DNA from: Iris pallida
Lineage: Eukaryota > Streptophyta > Magnoliopsida > Asparagales > Iridaceae
Assembly: GCA_029216955.1 (NCBI GenBank)
Contig: JANAVB010012195.1
Coordinates: forward strand, 894,857-958,856
Length of the DNA: 64,000 nt
Reading direction: 5' to 3'
The notes beneath the pieces are model-generated. The model was not told where the DNA came from. It did not search any database and was given only the letters and a program-made list of their open reading frames with translations. Positions 21,481-33,272 of this stretch are shown piece after piece; the first letter of the stretch is position 1, and each line of letters starts with the position of its first letter. The translations under genes and the position numbers were made by a program.

Positions 21481-22404
21481 TTATGCAGAATTGAATTTTT
21501 GGCGTAAAAAGTGCACAGAATGACTGTTTTTGTCTAGTTTAGCTATTTTCTAGCCATAATTTTGAAAAACTTAAAACATGAAAGTTTTAGATCTTTGTCT
21601 TGCCTTTCCGAATATCTCTAGAGCACCTCATTTTGGGTTCGTATGTGAAAGTTATGCCCTGTCTCCCCTGAGTCGCATGATTCCTCCACAACTCTTGCAC
21701 CCTGTTTATATTTAGTTATTACATATACGCTTATAACAGGTTAAATGTTAATTTTAAATATGTTCCATGACATAATGGTGACCAATTGTGGTACACTTTT
21801 GACAAATGACATGACATGATAGTGGCCCGTCGTGGCACACTCTTGACAGTGAATTTGACATGATATATATCTTGAATGCTGTTGCGACGGCTAGTATGTC
21901 GTGACAAAATTGAATGACCTGGACACCGTGGACGATTGCGTTTGTACAAATAAACCAGTACTGTTTTGCATCATGTCTAGGATAGGGATCTCTGAGTACC
22001 ACGGTCAGGGATACCTACTATAATTGACTAAGGATAATAAACTAGAATAATTCAGTAGACATGAAGAGATTCCCAGCTACATGCAATCCCGTTATCTGGG
22101 CGCATTAAGTGGACTTGTAGCCTACCGACGAGTAGGGCACATTTTCAACACACAGTCACGTGTTACATTCTTCATAAACGGACATTCGACCTGGATAACC
22201 GGATGGTCTGCAGGGCTTGTGGCTGTTGGGATAATCTCATTGCATCTTGATAATAACTAGGCCTGTGATAACCCTAGTTAGTTAAAAGTATCAAGTCGTA
22301 CTCTTAATTGGCCGTGATTGATTGTATGGAGTTTATTCCAGTTTAGTCTGATCCTGATCCTGTGCAAGATTGTGACATGACATGCTTATTGATGCTTGCC
22401 TTAA

Positions 22405-22830
22405 CAATAACGATCGGGAGTCCAGTTCTGTTCAGGCAAAGGGTTACAACCCCGGTCCTTATTTGGTTTAAGGGTTGTAACCTGGCTCCCGGAGCAGTTC
22501 TGTGTCCTCTCTTCGTTTATTGTCTTATTGCAACCCTATACCATGTTTGTCATGTTTTACCTTACCTTAATACCATGATTATTTTTACCGGCCTTAGCGA
22601 TAAAGATCGGGGGTCCAGTTCTGTTCAGCGAAGGATTACAACCCCGGTCCTTGTCTGGTTTAAGGGTTGTAACCTGGCTCTCGGAGCAGTTCTGTGTCCC
22701 CTCTTCGTTTATTGTCTTCATTGTACCAATAGTATTTGAGACGGGTTTCTATTCAGGTAAAGGGCTGTAACCCCGGTCCTTGTTTGGTTTAAGGGTTGCA
22801 ATCTGGCTACTTGAATGGTTTTCTCGTACT
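22405..22830 (+). repeat. Three imperfect hairpin repeats (left LTR)
   Basis: Three related segments (about 22405-22510, 22597-22705, 22740-22830) share TCCAGTTCTGTTCAGG, CCCCGGTCCTT and a closing inverted repeat. In the first, GGTTACAACCC (22442-22452) pairs perfectly with GGGTTGTAACC (22472-22482). The third is diverged. Confidence 0.85.
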
Positions 22831-23501
22831 CATTCCACTGTTGTTATTCTGTTATTATCAGTATCTTATAATTATTATTCATTTGTGATATGCTGGTTTT
22901 AGTTCCTAATTGAAGCCTCCTTTATGGCACTTGCTCTTTCTGGGGTCTGACCCAGCTGGTTTTGTGTGGCCAGATATCGGAGCAGCACCAGAGGATCCAC
23001 CTGTCTTCCAGCCAGATGGTGAACACCAGGCGTAACCCTAGCAACGAGTGAGTTTCTTTTTGTCCTCCTATTTTATTGTAAAATTATTCTTTTGAGGCGT
23101 TTAGCCGGCGAGCACGTGTTAGCCCGTATTGCACCTTTATTTACTGTCCGCCTATGGGCTGTATCATGATTGACAGATCCTAGGGTTGATCATGTATGAC
23201 TGAACTCTTGCTAGTCTTGACATTTTGTACGACTAGCTTCATGATCATCCAATATGTAATGTATAGGACGCCTTGCCATTATATATTGGTGCTCTGACAT
23301 CTTGTAACAATTATTGATTGCTTGAGATTGAGACAATAGACTGGTTCATGACCATAGGAGACTGTTGGCTTGTAGTTAAATACTCATGTATCTATACAGT
23401 CGTGACCGTATAGCGAGGTGGGTTGCACTTCAATATGCTTACCTGGCTATGTACGCCCCCGCTCTCCAGTATTCTGGTTCTGGGACGTTACATGGTTTAA
23501 G

Positions 23502-23519
23502 TGGTGGCCCATGCAGGTC
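23502..23519 (+). other. Gypsy-2 candidate primer binding site
   Basis: TGGTGGCCCATGCAGGTC starts 9 nt after the 5' LTR end, identical to the motif in gypsy-1 and gypsy-4. Confidence 0.55.
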
Positions 23520-23686
23520 TTCTAAATCAAGATATGTGAGGGTTTACCGAATAGAAGTCTCAATCAGCACTCGCCCTTGATCTCTGCTTGTATCTTCTGA
23601 ATCCCTGTAATCTTGACCTGATCACATGCTTGTATCGTTGATCTGTCCTGGTCCTTTCTTATTATTTCCTATGTCGTCTTCTTCAG

Positions 23687-24980
23687 CGGCATTGTTCCTG
23701 GACCTGCCGATCAGCAAGACGAAGCACCTCCCGTGGATCAGCAGCAACCCGGAGATCAAGCCCAACATTCAGGAGTAGCCTCCAGAGTCATGCCTACTGG
23801 AGGAGAGCCACCAGTTCAGCCCGTCCAGCCTGCAGAGCCTGATGATGGCACTTTGGTGGGTCTCATCAGGTCACTATTAGCCTCCCAGGATCGTCGAGAA
23901 GATGCCTTGCACCAGGCGGTGGCAGACGCATTGACCAGAGGAGGTCATCAGGGTAATAGCGCGGCCAACAGCTTCAAGCGCTTGAACCCTCCCTTCTTCG
24001 ACGACAGTAAAGATGCGATCGCTACAGATGCATGGCTTCAGGACACAGAGGTGATTCTAGAAGAAGCCAGGACTCCAGAGAACGAGAAGGTGGCCGTGGT
24101 GCGCCTATAGCTATTGGATCTTGCCCGCAGCTGGTGGGCGGCGTAGGCTATTGGATTAGTGGCCCCTATTGCCTGGGCAGTATTCAGGGAGAGATTCCAG
24201 ACCAAGTATTTTGATGTTGTAGCTCGGTATGATCTACAGACGAGGTTTACCAATCTGAAGCAGATGGGCAGGACGGTCGATGGATATACGGCCGAGTTCT
24301 CCAGGCTTAGTCGGTTTGCTCCCACCTTGGCGGCGACCGAGTTCGATAGAGCCCAGCGGTTCCAGCAGGGGCTCCACCTAGAGATTTTGTTGGCGGTAGA
24401 GCATTTTGAGCATCAGACCTTTGATGCAGTACTGAGGGCAGCCCGGAGGCATGAATATACCTCCTAGAGGATCGTGGATAGGACCGGAGGTCGGAAGCGA
24501 TCCCATAGCCAGATGAACCAGTCGTCAGCCCCAGCCTCGGCAGCCAGGACTTTGACCGTTGGAGCTCCGAGGCGGGCGGCCTCAGTGACGTCGGTTCAGC
24601 ATTCCACCCCGACGCACCCTCAGCAGCAGAAGCAGAAGCAGTCTTCCGCGGTAGGATATTCACACTGCGGGAAGCCAGGGCATATGGTATCAGAGTGTCA
24701 CAAAGCACAGGATTTGTGCTTGGTTTGTGGTACCCCGGACCACAGGGTTGGGAACTGTCTGAACAAGGGGAGTTCATCGGCCTTCTCTAGTCCTTCAGTT
24801 AGAGGACCAGCACCAGTTCAGCAGCAGCAGCAGCTGCAGTACCCGTTCTCGAGGCCATTGCCGATGCAGGCCCAGGCATTCCAGCAGCAAAGGCCGTAGC
24901 AGTATGCCCAAGCCCAAGCCCTGATCCAGAGCAGACAGAGGAATTTTCCGCAGAGGGGACCCACACCCAGAGGGTAGGGT
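23687..24980 (+). pseudogene. Gypsy-2 gag
   Basis: The frame opens behind a pyrimidine-rich tract ending CAG (23684-23686) and reads GIVPGPADQQDE; there is no in-frame ATG near the start, a feature shared with gypsy-4. The Gag domain lies at 24159-24467 (YDLQTRFTNLKQMGRTVDGY..LSRFAPTL). Of two knuckles at about 24655-24765, the first is degenerate at its first Cys (YSHCGKPGHMVSEC) and the second is intact (CLVCGTPDHRVGNC). Stops, all in one frame: TAG at 24108-24110 (CAG in gypsy-4), near 24144, 24465-24467, 24897-24899 and near 24976. No frameshift is needed, so decay is by base substitution. Confidence 0.9.
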
Positions 24981-27900
24981 CAAGTGCTGTCCTTGACCAT
25001 GGGAGAGAAAGGAATAGCACCCGATGAGGTAGTGGCAGGTACTATTCTCGTCAACACCTTTCCAGCTTTAGTATTATTTGATTCTGGTACCTCGCATTCA
25101 TTTATGTCTGCACGATTCGCGACACGGATAGGACTGGAGCCCTAGTCATTATCAGTAAGGCTCAATATACTTATTGGTAAAGGTCTTGTGGGAGTAGATA
25201 GAGTATTTTCCTCGTGTCGGATCGTAGTTAGCGGTAGAGAGTTTCCCGCTAGGTTGATAGAATTCCCGATAGCCGATTATGATGTGGTCTTAGGGATGGA
25301 TTGGTTGAGGGACCAGTATGCCAGGATAGATTGCCATATTGGCAGGGTTGTTTTTAGCATACCAGACGAGCCGGAGTTTTTCTTTTCCCGAGGAGAAGTT
25401 GAACCTTCTCCTCCCGTATTGCGGATGGCAGTAGCAGCAGTACAGTTACCCCGAATAGTCGAGGAGTTTCCAGATGTTTTTTCAGAAGAGCTTCCAGGAA
25501 TGCCGCCAGAGCGAGAGATCGAGTTGACCATAGACTTGATCCCCGGGACCGCACCTGTGTCAGAGAGAGTCTACAGGATAACGCCGTCAGAATTGGAGAT
25601 ATTGTACAAAATGATTGAAGAACTCAGGACCAAGGGATTCATTCGTGCTAGTGGATCGCCTTGGGGATCCCCGATACTTCTTGTGAAAAGAAGGATGGTA
25701 CATCCAGATTATGTGTTGACTATCGTACCTTGAACTCAGTGACAATCAAGAACAGATACCCTCTCCCGAGGATAGATGACTTGTTTGATCAACTCAAGGG
25801 GGCAGCAGTATTTTCGAAGATCGACTTGCGGTCAGGATATCACCAGATCAGAGTCAGAGAGCAGGACATCCTGAAGACGGCATTCAGATCTAGATATAGG
25901 CATTGGGAGTTTTTTGTTATGCCATTTGGAGCAACCAATACGCCAGCTGTATTCATGGACATCATGAATCGCATCTTCATGCCTTATTTGGATCAGTTCA
26001 TGATTGTGTTTATAGACGACATCCTGGTCTATAGCAAGAGTAAAGCGGAGCATGAGCAGCATCTCAGGGTTGTCCTCTAGATTCTCCGAGAGCACCAGTT
26101 GTATGCCAAGTTCAGTAAATGCGAGTTCTGGCTTGATCGTATTTCATACTTGGGTCATATCATCACCAGAGGAGGAGTAGAAGTGGATCCCCAGAAGATC
26201 GTGGCTATTGAGACGTGGCCAGTGCCTAGCACAGTTGCAGAAGTTCGCAGTTTTCTTGGATTGGCCGGCTACTATCAGCGATTTATTTCGGACTTTGCTC
26301 GGATTTCAGCACCACTGACGCAGTTAACCCGTGAGGATGTGCAGTTTGCTTGGACAGCAGAATGTCAGGATTCTTTTGAGAAGTTGAAGCGAGGCTTGAT
26401 GACGGCACCCATTCTCACACTTCCAGATGGGACCGAAGGATTTTTAGTGTACTGTGATGCTTCAGGCAGAGGTTTAGGATGTGTTTTGATGCAGCATTTG
26501 AAGGTAATAGCTTATGCGTCACGATAACTTCGTGATCATGAGAGGAATTACTCGACCCACGACTTGGAACTGGCAGCAGTAATGTTTGCACTCAAGCTTT
26601 GGAGACACTACTTGTATGGAGATAGGGTGGAGATTTTCACCGACCACAAGAGCCTGAAGTATGTGTTCACTCAGAAGGATCTTAACATGCGTCAGAGAAG
26701 ATGGCTAGAGCTGCTTGTGGATTATGATGTCAACCTGCAGTATCATCCTGAGAAAGCCAATGTTGTTGCAGATGCATTGAGCAGGAGAGTCGGAGTCTAT
26801 TTTCTGACAGCGCAACCAGAATTGTTAGCAGATCTTCAGAAGATGGGTATAGAAGTTGTCCTTCCTACCAGTGTGGCATTGATGGCCAGCATGCAAGTTC
26901 AGTCCAGTATAGTTGAGAGAATCAAAATAGCTCAGTCATCAGATTCTAAGCTTCAGCGGCTTAGGACAGAATGTGTAGCAGGAAGAAGACCAGAATTATG
27001 CATTCATGAAGACGGTACACTTTGACAAGGTAAGCGTCTTTGTGTACCCAGTAGAGATATCATACATGAAGTCATGACCGAAGCTCACAGTTCTCAGTAT
27101 TCGATTCATCCCGGTGGCACGAAGATGTACCGAGATATCCGTCAGCACTTTTGGTGGAATGGCATGAAGAGGGAGATAGCTCAGTTTGTCTCTCGGTGTT
27201 TGGCTTGCCAACAAGTCAAGGCTGAACATCAGAGGCCAGCTGGACTTCTTCAGCCCTTGCCGATTCCAGAATGGAAGTGGGAGCATATAACCATGGATTT
27301 CGTGACTGGATTACCTAGGTCCCCGGCCGGTAGAGATGCTATTTGGGTTATAGTTGATTGGCTCACGAAGGTGGCTCACTTTCTTCCATTCAGAGTTGGT
27401 CAGTCGACGGCTCAGCTAGCTGAGATGTACCTCGGGCAGATCGTCCGACTTCACGGTATACCAGTCAGTATCACCTCGGACGGAGATTCAAGATTCACGT
27501 CGTACTTTTGGCGTAGTCTGCAAGAGAGTTTGGGAACTCACCTCCAGTTCAGCTCAGCTTATCACCTGCAGACAGATGGTCAGCTGGAACGTACGATCCA
27601 GACTCTTGAGGATATGTTGAGATCTTGTACGCTCGACTTCGGCGGTTCGTGGGTAGATCACCTACACCTGGTGGAGTTCTCGTACAACAACCACTTCTAA
27701 GCTAGCATCTAGATGGCATCGTTCGAGGCACTGTATGGTAGAAAGTGCAGATCCTCACTAGCATGGGACGATGTTGGAGAAAGGCAGATGCTTGGTCCCG
27801 AGTTGATCACTCAGACAGTCGTGGTGGTCAGGAGAGTTAGAGATCATCTTTGCGTTGCACAAGATCGCTAACGCCATTGGGCCGATTCTCATCGGCGTCC

Positions 27901-28336
27901 CCTTAAATTTTCTGTCGGCGACCATGTATTCCTTAGGATCTCGCATAACCGTGGTGTCATTCGTTTCGACGTACGGGGAAAGCTTAGTCCTAGGTATATA
28001 GGACCGTTCGATATCCTGGAGCGAGTAGGAGATGTGTCATATCGTCTCGCTCTTCCGCCGTCTCTGAGTGAGGTGCATGACGTGTTCCATGTATCTCAAC
28101 TACGATGGTATATCCCGGACCCTAGCCATATCCTGTATTATTCGGAATTGGTTTTTGGTACCAACCTTTCGTATGAGGAAAGGCCCGTGTCAATATTAGA
28201 CCGAAGAGAGAAGATACTCAAGAACAAGACTATCAAGTTAGTCCGAGTTGCTTGGGGTCATCACTCTTTGGGTGAGTCAACGTGGGAGCGTGAGGATGAT
28301 ATCCGATCGCGATATCCCGACCTGTTTGACTCGTGA
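24981..28336 (+). pseudogene. Gypsy-2 pol: protease, RT, RNase H, integrase, chromodomain
   Basis: In frame with gag. Protease keeps the active site LFDSGTSHSFM (about 25076). A one-base loss near 25690 moves the frame inside RT motif [55 protein letters not shown], catalytic FIDD (about 26010). RNase [27 protein letters not shown]. Integrase: [14 protein letters not shown] and CLACQQVK zinc region, Asp in TMDFVTGLP, Asp in TSDGDSRF, Glu in DGQLERTIQTLE. The C-terminal frame 28034-28336 has VHDVFHVSQLR then a chromodomain (YEERPVSILD...WEREDDIRSRYPDLF), expected to bind histone marks and guide insertion to heterochromatin. Stops: 25143, 26078, 26525, 27023, 27698, 27709 and about 27869. Confidence 0.94.
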
Positions 28337-28487
28337 GGTATAATATCCTTCTTATGCCTCATGCCTTCGATTCCTTGCTTGCATGAATAATTGCTTGATT
28401 GCTATACTAGTATAGCTTGCCTGTGATTATTATAGCTTGTCCTTGCATCTCTAGGCCCTTGATTAAATTCCGAGGACGGAATTCTTT

Positions 28488-28502
28488 TAAGGTGGGTAGA
28501 GT
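28488..28502 (+). other. Gypsy-2 polypurine tract
   Basis: TTTTAAGGTGGGTAGAGT lies directly before TGTGATGACC of the 3' LTR. Upstream GGACGGAATTC is also conserved near the gypsy-6 PPT. Confidence 0.8.
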
Positions 28503-29106
28503 TGTGATGACCATAGTTCGTATTACATATTTTGGGATACGTGTACGTGTCTGACTCGTATTGCATGTCTCCTGGCTTGGTTCGACTTATTTGGATTGGC
28601 TTGGTTCGGCTTGTTTGGGTTGGCTTGGTTCGGCTTGGGTTGCTTATTGGTTCACCATGAACTAAGGGGAGAACCCTTACCTACCACCACTATCCCCATT
28701 TATTAACCCAACACTCTTTCTCTCTCCTCATTCACTCTTCTTCTTCCTCACCATTACTATCCACCTACACCCAAGAGCCCTAGGCAAGTGCAACTTGCTT
28801 CATGATGGATCTCAAGTTTTATTGTTCCATTCTCTTCTTTACTTGATTATGTCTCTTTAGAACTTGGAGTTTTTAATTTTTATGGATAGATTCTTCTAGA
28901 TCTACGTTGTAACTTAGGGTTTCATGAGTTCATGGAGTTTTTCTTGGTTTGGTCTACTAAAACTTGTTATTTTCGAAAACTAATAGTTCCATGAGCAAGA
29001 GCACGAAATTTTGTATGAATTTGGTTTTTGATTCACCTTATTTCGAGTTAAAATAAAGTTTTTATAGCCAAAACAAGTTTTCTAAATTTTTATGTCGGCT
29101 GAGTGA

Positions 29107-29500
29107 AATTTTACGTAGGGAACCCTGAAATTGCGTATTTTACGCTGGATAGCTTCCCGAATGTAAGATTTTATGCAGGGAATCCTGAAATTGCGTATTT
29201 TACGCTGAGTAGCATCCAGAATATAAGATTTTACGCAGGGAACCCTGAAATTACGTATTTTACGCTGGATAGCATCCAGAATGTAAGATTTTATGCAGGG
29301 AACCCTGAAATTGCGTATTTTACGCTGGATAGCATTCATAATGTAAGATTTTACGCAGGGAACCCTGAATTTGCGTATTTTACGCTGGATAGTATCCAGA
29401 ATGTAAGATTTTATGCAGGGAACCCTGAATTTGTGTATTTTGTGCTGGATGGTACCCAGAATATAAAATTTTACGCTGGAACCCTCCCCTTTTGTGTATT
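29107..29500 (+). repeat. 60-bp dyad-rich tandem repeat, 6 full units (right LTR)
   Basis: Six 60-bp units at 29141-29500 after a partial unit, with the same dyads as the left LTR. An uninterrupted frame (29103-29543) encodes a 20-residue repeat with core FYAGNPEIAYFTLD. Confidence 0.95.
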
Positions 29501-30423
29501 TTACGCAGAATTAAATTTTTGGCGTAAAAAGTGCACAAAATGACTGTTTTTGCCTAGTTTAGCTATTTTCTAGCCAGAATTTCGAAAAACTTAAAACATG
29601 AAAGTTTTAGATCTTTGTCTTGCCTTTCCGAATATCTCTGGAGCACCTCATTTTGGGTTCGTATGTGGAAGTTATGCCCCGTCTCTCCTGAGCCGTATGA
29701 TTTCTCCACAACTCTTGCACCCTGTTTATATTTAGTTATTGCATATACGCTTATACCAGGTTAAATGTTAATTTTAAATATGTTCCATGACATAATGGTG
29801 ACCAGTTGTGGTGCACTTTTGACAAATGACATGACACGATAGTGACCCGTCGTGGCACACTCTTGACAGTGAATTTGACATGATATATATCTCGAATGCT
29901 GTTGCGACGGCTAGCATGTCGTGACAGAATTGAATGACCTGGACACCGTGGGCGATTGCGTTTGTACAAATAAACCAGTACTGTTTTGCATCATGTCTAG
30001 GATAGGGATCCCTGAGTACCACGGTCATGGATACCTACAGTAATTGACTAAGGCTAATAAAATAGAATAATTCAGTAGACATGAAGAGATTCTCAGCTAC
30101 AGGCAATCCCGTTATCTGGGCGCATTAAGTGGACTTGTAGCCTACCGACGAGTAGGGCACATTTTTAGCATACAGTCACGTGTTGCATTCTTTATAAACG
30201 GACATTCGACCTGGATAACCGGATGGTCTGCGGGACTTGTGCTGTTGGGATAATCTCATTGCATCTTGCTAATAACTAGGCCTGTGCTAACCCTAGTTAG
30301 TTAAAAGTATCAAGCCGTACTCTTGATTGGTTGTGATTGATTGGATGGAGTTTATTCCAGCTTAGTCTTATCCTGATCCTGTGCAAGATTGTGACATGAC
30401 ATGCTTATTGAAGCTTGCCTTAA

Positions 30424-30850
30424 CAATAACGATCGGGGGTCCAATTCTGTTCAGGCGAAGGGTTACAACCCCGATCCTTGTTTGGTTTAAGGGTTGTAAC
30501 CTGGCTCCCGGAGCAGTTCTGTGTCCTCTTTTCGTTTATTGTCTTATTGTAAACCCATGCCATGTTCGTCATGTTTTATCTTACCTTAATACCATGATTA
30601 TTTTTACTGGCCTTAGCGATAAAGATCGGGGGTCCAGTTCTGTTCAGGCGAAGGGTTACAACCCCGGTCCTTATTTGGTTTAAGGGTTGTAACCTGGCTC
30701 CCGGAGCAGTTCTGTGTCCCCTCTTCGTTTATTGTCTTTACTGTACCAATAGTATTTGAGACGGGTTTCTATTCAGGTGAAGGGCTGTAACCCCGGTCCT
30801 TATTTGGTTTAAGGGTTACAATCTGGCTACTTGAATGGTTTCCTCGTACT
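30424..30850 (+). repeat. Three imperfect hairpin repeats (right LTR)
   Basis: Matches 22405-22830. Perfect 11-bp inverted repeats GGTTACAACCC/GGGTTGTAACC at 30461-30501 and 30654-30694. The third unit is degenerate. Confidence 0.85.
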
Positions 30851-31984
30851 CATTCCACTGTTGTTATTCTGTTATTATCAGTATCTTATAATTATTATTC
30901 ATTTGTGATATGCTGGTTTTAGTTCCTAAGTGAAGCCTCCTTTGTGGCACTTGCTCTTTATGGGGTCTGACCCAGCTGGTTTTGTGTGGCCAGATATCGG
31001 AGCAGCACCAGAGGATCCACCTGTCTTCCAGCCAGATGGTGACCACCAGGTGTAACCCTGGCAACGAGTGGATTTCTTTTTGTCCTCGCACTTTATTGTA
31101 AAAATATTCTTTTGAGGCGTTTAGCCGGCGAGCACGTGTTAGCCCGTATTGCACCTTTATTTACTGTCCGCCTACGGGCTGTATCATGATTGACAGATCC
31201 TAGGGTTGATCATGTATGACTGAACTCTTGCTAATCTTGACATTTTGTACGACTAGCTTCATGATCATCCAATATGTAATGTATGGGATGCCTTGCCATT
31301 ATATATTGGTGCTCTGACATCTTGTAACTATTATTGATTGCTTGAGATTAAGACAATAGGCTGGTTCATGACCATAGGAGACTGTTGGCTTGTAGTTAAA
31401 CCCTCATGTATCTAGACAGTTGTGACCGTATAGCGAGGTGGGTTGCACTTCAATATGCGTAGCTGGCTATGTACGCCCCCGCTCTCCAGTATTCTGGTTC
31501 TGGGGCGTTACAGCATATCACCCAAAACCTGAGATTGGTTCCCTGTTTACACTACACTGATGTTAACACAGTAACCTATCACTATATTATATTACGCACA
31601 TACCCTCACATGTACACACACACACACATTAATTCACATTGATATACCATGCACACACACATAGATTTATGCACTAGCCTACCACTTTGACACTACCACT
31701 CTACTGTTTCCTATTAGCTAGCTGTCATGGACATATTATATTCTCACAGATTTTACACAAACACACATGTATTCCTCTCCCTATCACTTATGTAGCTATA
31801 GGTAAATGTGTGCTATTTAAATTAAATTAGATATAGTTTGATATGTTAAATATGTGGGAATATGCATAATGTGTGATTAGCCTATAGCTCATAGCCTGTG
31901 TGTATGGCATGGATGCCAGTTAAGGTGTGTTGTTGGCTTGTATAGTCTAGATATTGTGTGTGTATGCTAGAATAGGCTGGTTAG

Positions 31985-32065
31985 GCTTAGTAAGACTTGT
32001 TTGGGTTAGGCTTGACCTAGTTGACCTAGTTTGACTAGAGTTGACCGAGGGTTGACTTTAGCCTA
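31985..32065 (+). promoter_or_regulatory. W-box (TTGAC) cluster in LTR-3
   Basis: Five TTGAC words fall in about 55 bp (TTGACC, TTGACC, TTGACT, TTGACC, TTGACT). Similar clusters lie at the corresponding place in gypsy-5 (51833-52125) and, inverted, in the 53722-57527 LTR (54960-55090). WRKY binding is inferred only. Confidence 0.5.
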
Positions 32066-32664
32066 GATTGATCCCAAATATTATGTAGATGTATTATAGC
32101 AGTCTATTATATTATTTTAGACTTATAGTGACTTGTACTGTTCTATAGGAGACAGACACCACTCCTCGGACAGTAGATTCTCTTCAGATACTCAGGATAC
32201 CAGGCGAGTACATTCTCTGATCATTTCATATCCTATTTAGGAGTATATTTCCTGTTTTAGATTACTTTACTTGATGCTGACACGTTGGAAACACGGATTA
32301 GTACTATATGGATCTTGTCGTGTGATGTTATCCCCTTAGCGGATACATCGGGTATTTCATGTTCGTATACTTTATCATGAGCATCGTGTACTCCTTGTGT
32401 TCGTGCTATTCATGTACAAATCGTGTGAAATCGTGTATACTCATGTGCTTACATGATCTTCGTGTACGACTATACTTCGTGTGCAATAACATAACTTGGC
32501 TAGATCCTTGTGTATTAATTGGGGCGGGGGAGTAGAAGTGTTTATGTATTCAATCCAGTAGATTACTCGTGTACAACCTCTTTAGATTACTCGTATACAA
32601 CATCGTGTCGTTTACACATCCGTCTTGTACTCTGAATCACTAGCACTGTTAGTTCTCATATATA

Positions 32665-32937
32665 TTGTATCTATTTACTTACAGTCTTCCTTTTTACATC
32701 ACGTTGTTCTTTCAGTTTCCTGTATCTTACTCTCTAGCATGTTTATATTTTCTAACCTATTATGATTTGTTGAGATGTACTGTACTCGCTCCTGTCCTGA
32801 CTGGACCTGTTGAAAATATTATAGAGGACGAGGCTGAGGCGTTCTGCCCTACCTATTATGGGGCGACCATAGAGGACTGTTGTGACCTGGACCAGCAGCA
32901 GGACCCACTAGCAGTGGATGACACTCCCTTAGACTAG
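32665..32937 (+). other. Conserved short ORF in LTR-3
   Basis: 90 codons ending CCDLDQQQDPLAVDDTPLD. The relative at 54058-54426 (minus) ends CCDLDQQQDPLAKDDTPLV. Over the last ~50 codons I count about eight synonymous and eight replacement differences, more synonymous than neutral drift would favour. The acidic part follows a TTATAG/TTACAG that could be a splice acceptor. No known domain; it may only be conserved leader DNA. Confidence 0.3.
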
Positions 32938-33272
32938 GATGTCTTTCATTGTATCTATTTCTGGATTACTGTATTAAGATTCTGAGATGTTATTTGGGAT
33001 ATGTATTATCTTAGACACTTAGACTTTATCTGGATTGTATCTCTGTGGATTTCATTCTGTTCTATCTATCTATCTTTTATCATGCTCTACCTTAGATGTG
33101 ATTGAGACTGTATTTGCTATGTCACCTCCATTCGGAGTGTATATACTGTACAGGTACCTTTTATATTGTTAGATGTTGACCTAGGACAGCATTCTACCAC
33201 CGACACTGTGGCGTAGGCTAGACGTACCTACGTCTCGTACCCTTACTCTAGGGTACGGGTCATGACACAAAG

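Larger units (their letters stand above)
20383..23492 (+). mobile_element. Gypsy-2 5' LTR
   Basis: 3110 bp. Landmarks in order: a TATA-like stretch and CT-rich leader sequence (about 20548-20610), 60-bp tandem repeats (20967-21480), three hairpin repeats (22405-22830), and a terminal part ending GGTTCTGGGACGTTACA. Confidence 0.92.
20383..31512 (+). mobile_element. Gypsy-2: complete Ty3/gypsy chromovirus (Del/Tekay type)
   Basis: 11,130 bp inserted in LTR-3. TSD gtata (20378-20382) and gcata (31513-31517) differ by one base. LTRs 20383-23492 (3110 bp) and 28503-31512 (3010 bp) share ends TGTGATGACC...CGTTACA. The 5.0-kb interior has the candidate PBS, one gag-pol frame ending in a chromodomain, and a PPT. 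The LTR length difference comes mainly from eight versus six full 60-bp tandem units, offset by a ~27-bp gain in the right LTR. Confidence 0.95.
28503..31512 (+). mobile_element. Gypsy-2 3' LTR
   Basis: 3010 bp, same landmarks as the 5' LTR. It has an extra ~27-bp copy of the CTTGTTTGGGTTGGC segment near 28605 and two fewer 60-bp units. Confidence 0.92.
17920..33267 (+). mobile_element. LTR-3: solo LTR (~4.2 kb) split by gypsy-2
   Basis: It starts TGTAACACCC at 17920 and ends GGTCATGACA at 33267, with a perfect TSD caaag (17915-17919; 33268-33272) in the copia B integrase. Removing gypsy-2 (20383-31512) leaves about 4.2 kb without coding domains, PBS or PPT. The reverse complement of 53722-57527 is a relative with similar ends and internal landmarks and its own flanking repeats, so both are best read as solo LTRs left by LTR-LTR recombination. 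Sense orientation follows from the related gypsy-5 LTR, which is followed on the plus strand by a PBS-like motif. Confidence 0.85.
31513..33267 (+). mobile_element. LTR-3, right part
   Basis: Continuation of the solo LTR behind gypsy-2. It has an AC-rich patch (31610-31660), a W-box cluster (31985-32065), the landmark CAGGCGAGTACATTCTCTGAT (about 32200, also in gypsy-5), and a 90-codon ORF (32665-32937) conserved in the LTR at 53722-57527. Ends GGTCATGACA. Confidence 0.85.

Noticed and set aside
17920..33267. LTR-3 as a complete retrotransposon with gypsy-2 as its own interior
   Set aside because: Gypsy-2 has its own LTR pair, PPT and near-perfect TSD inside it; the remaining 4.2 kb matches a single LTR elsewhere.
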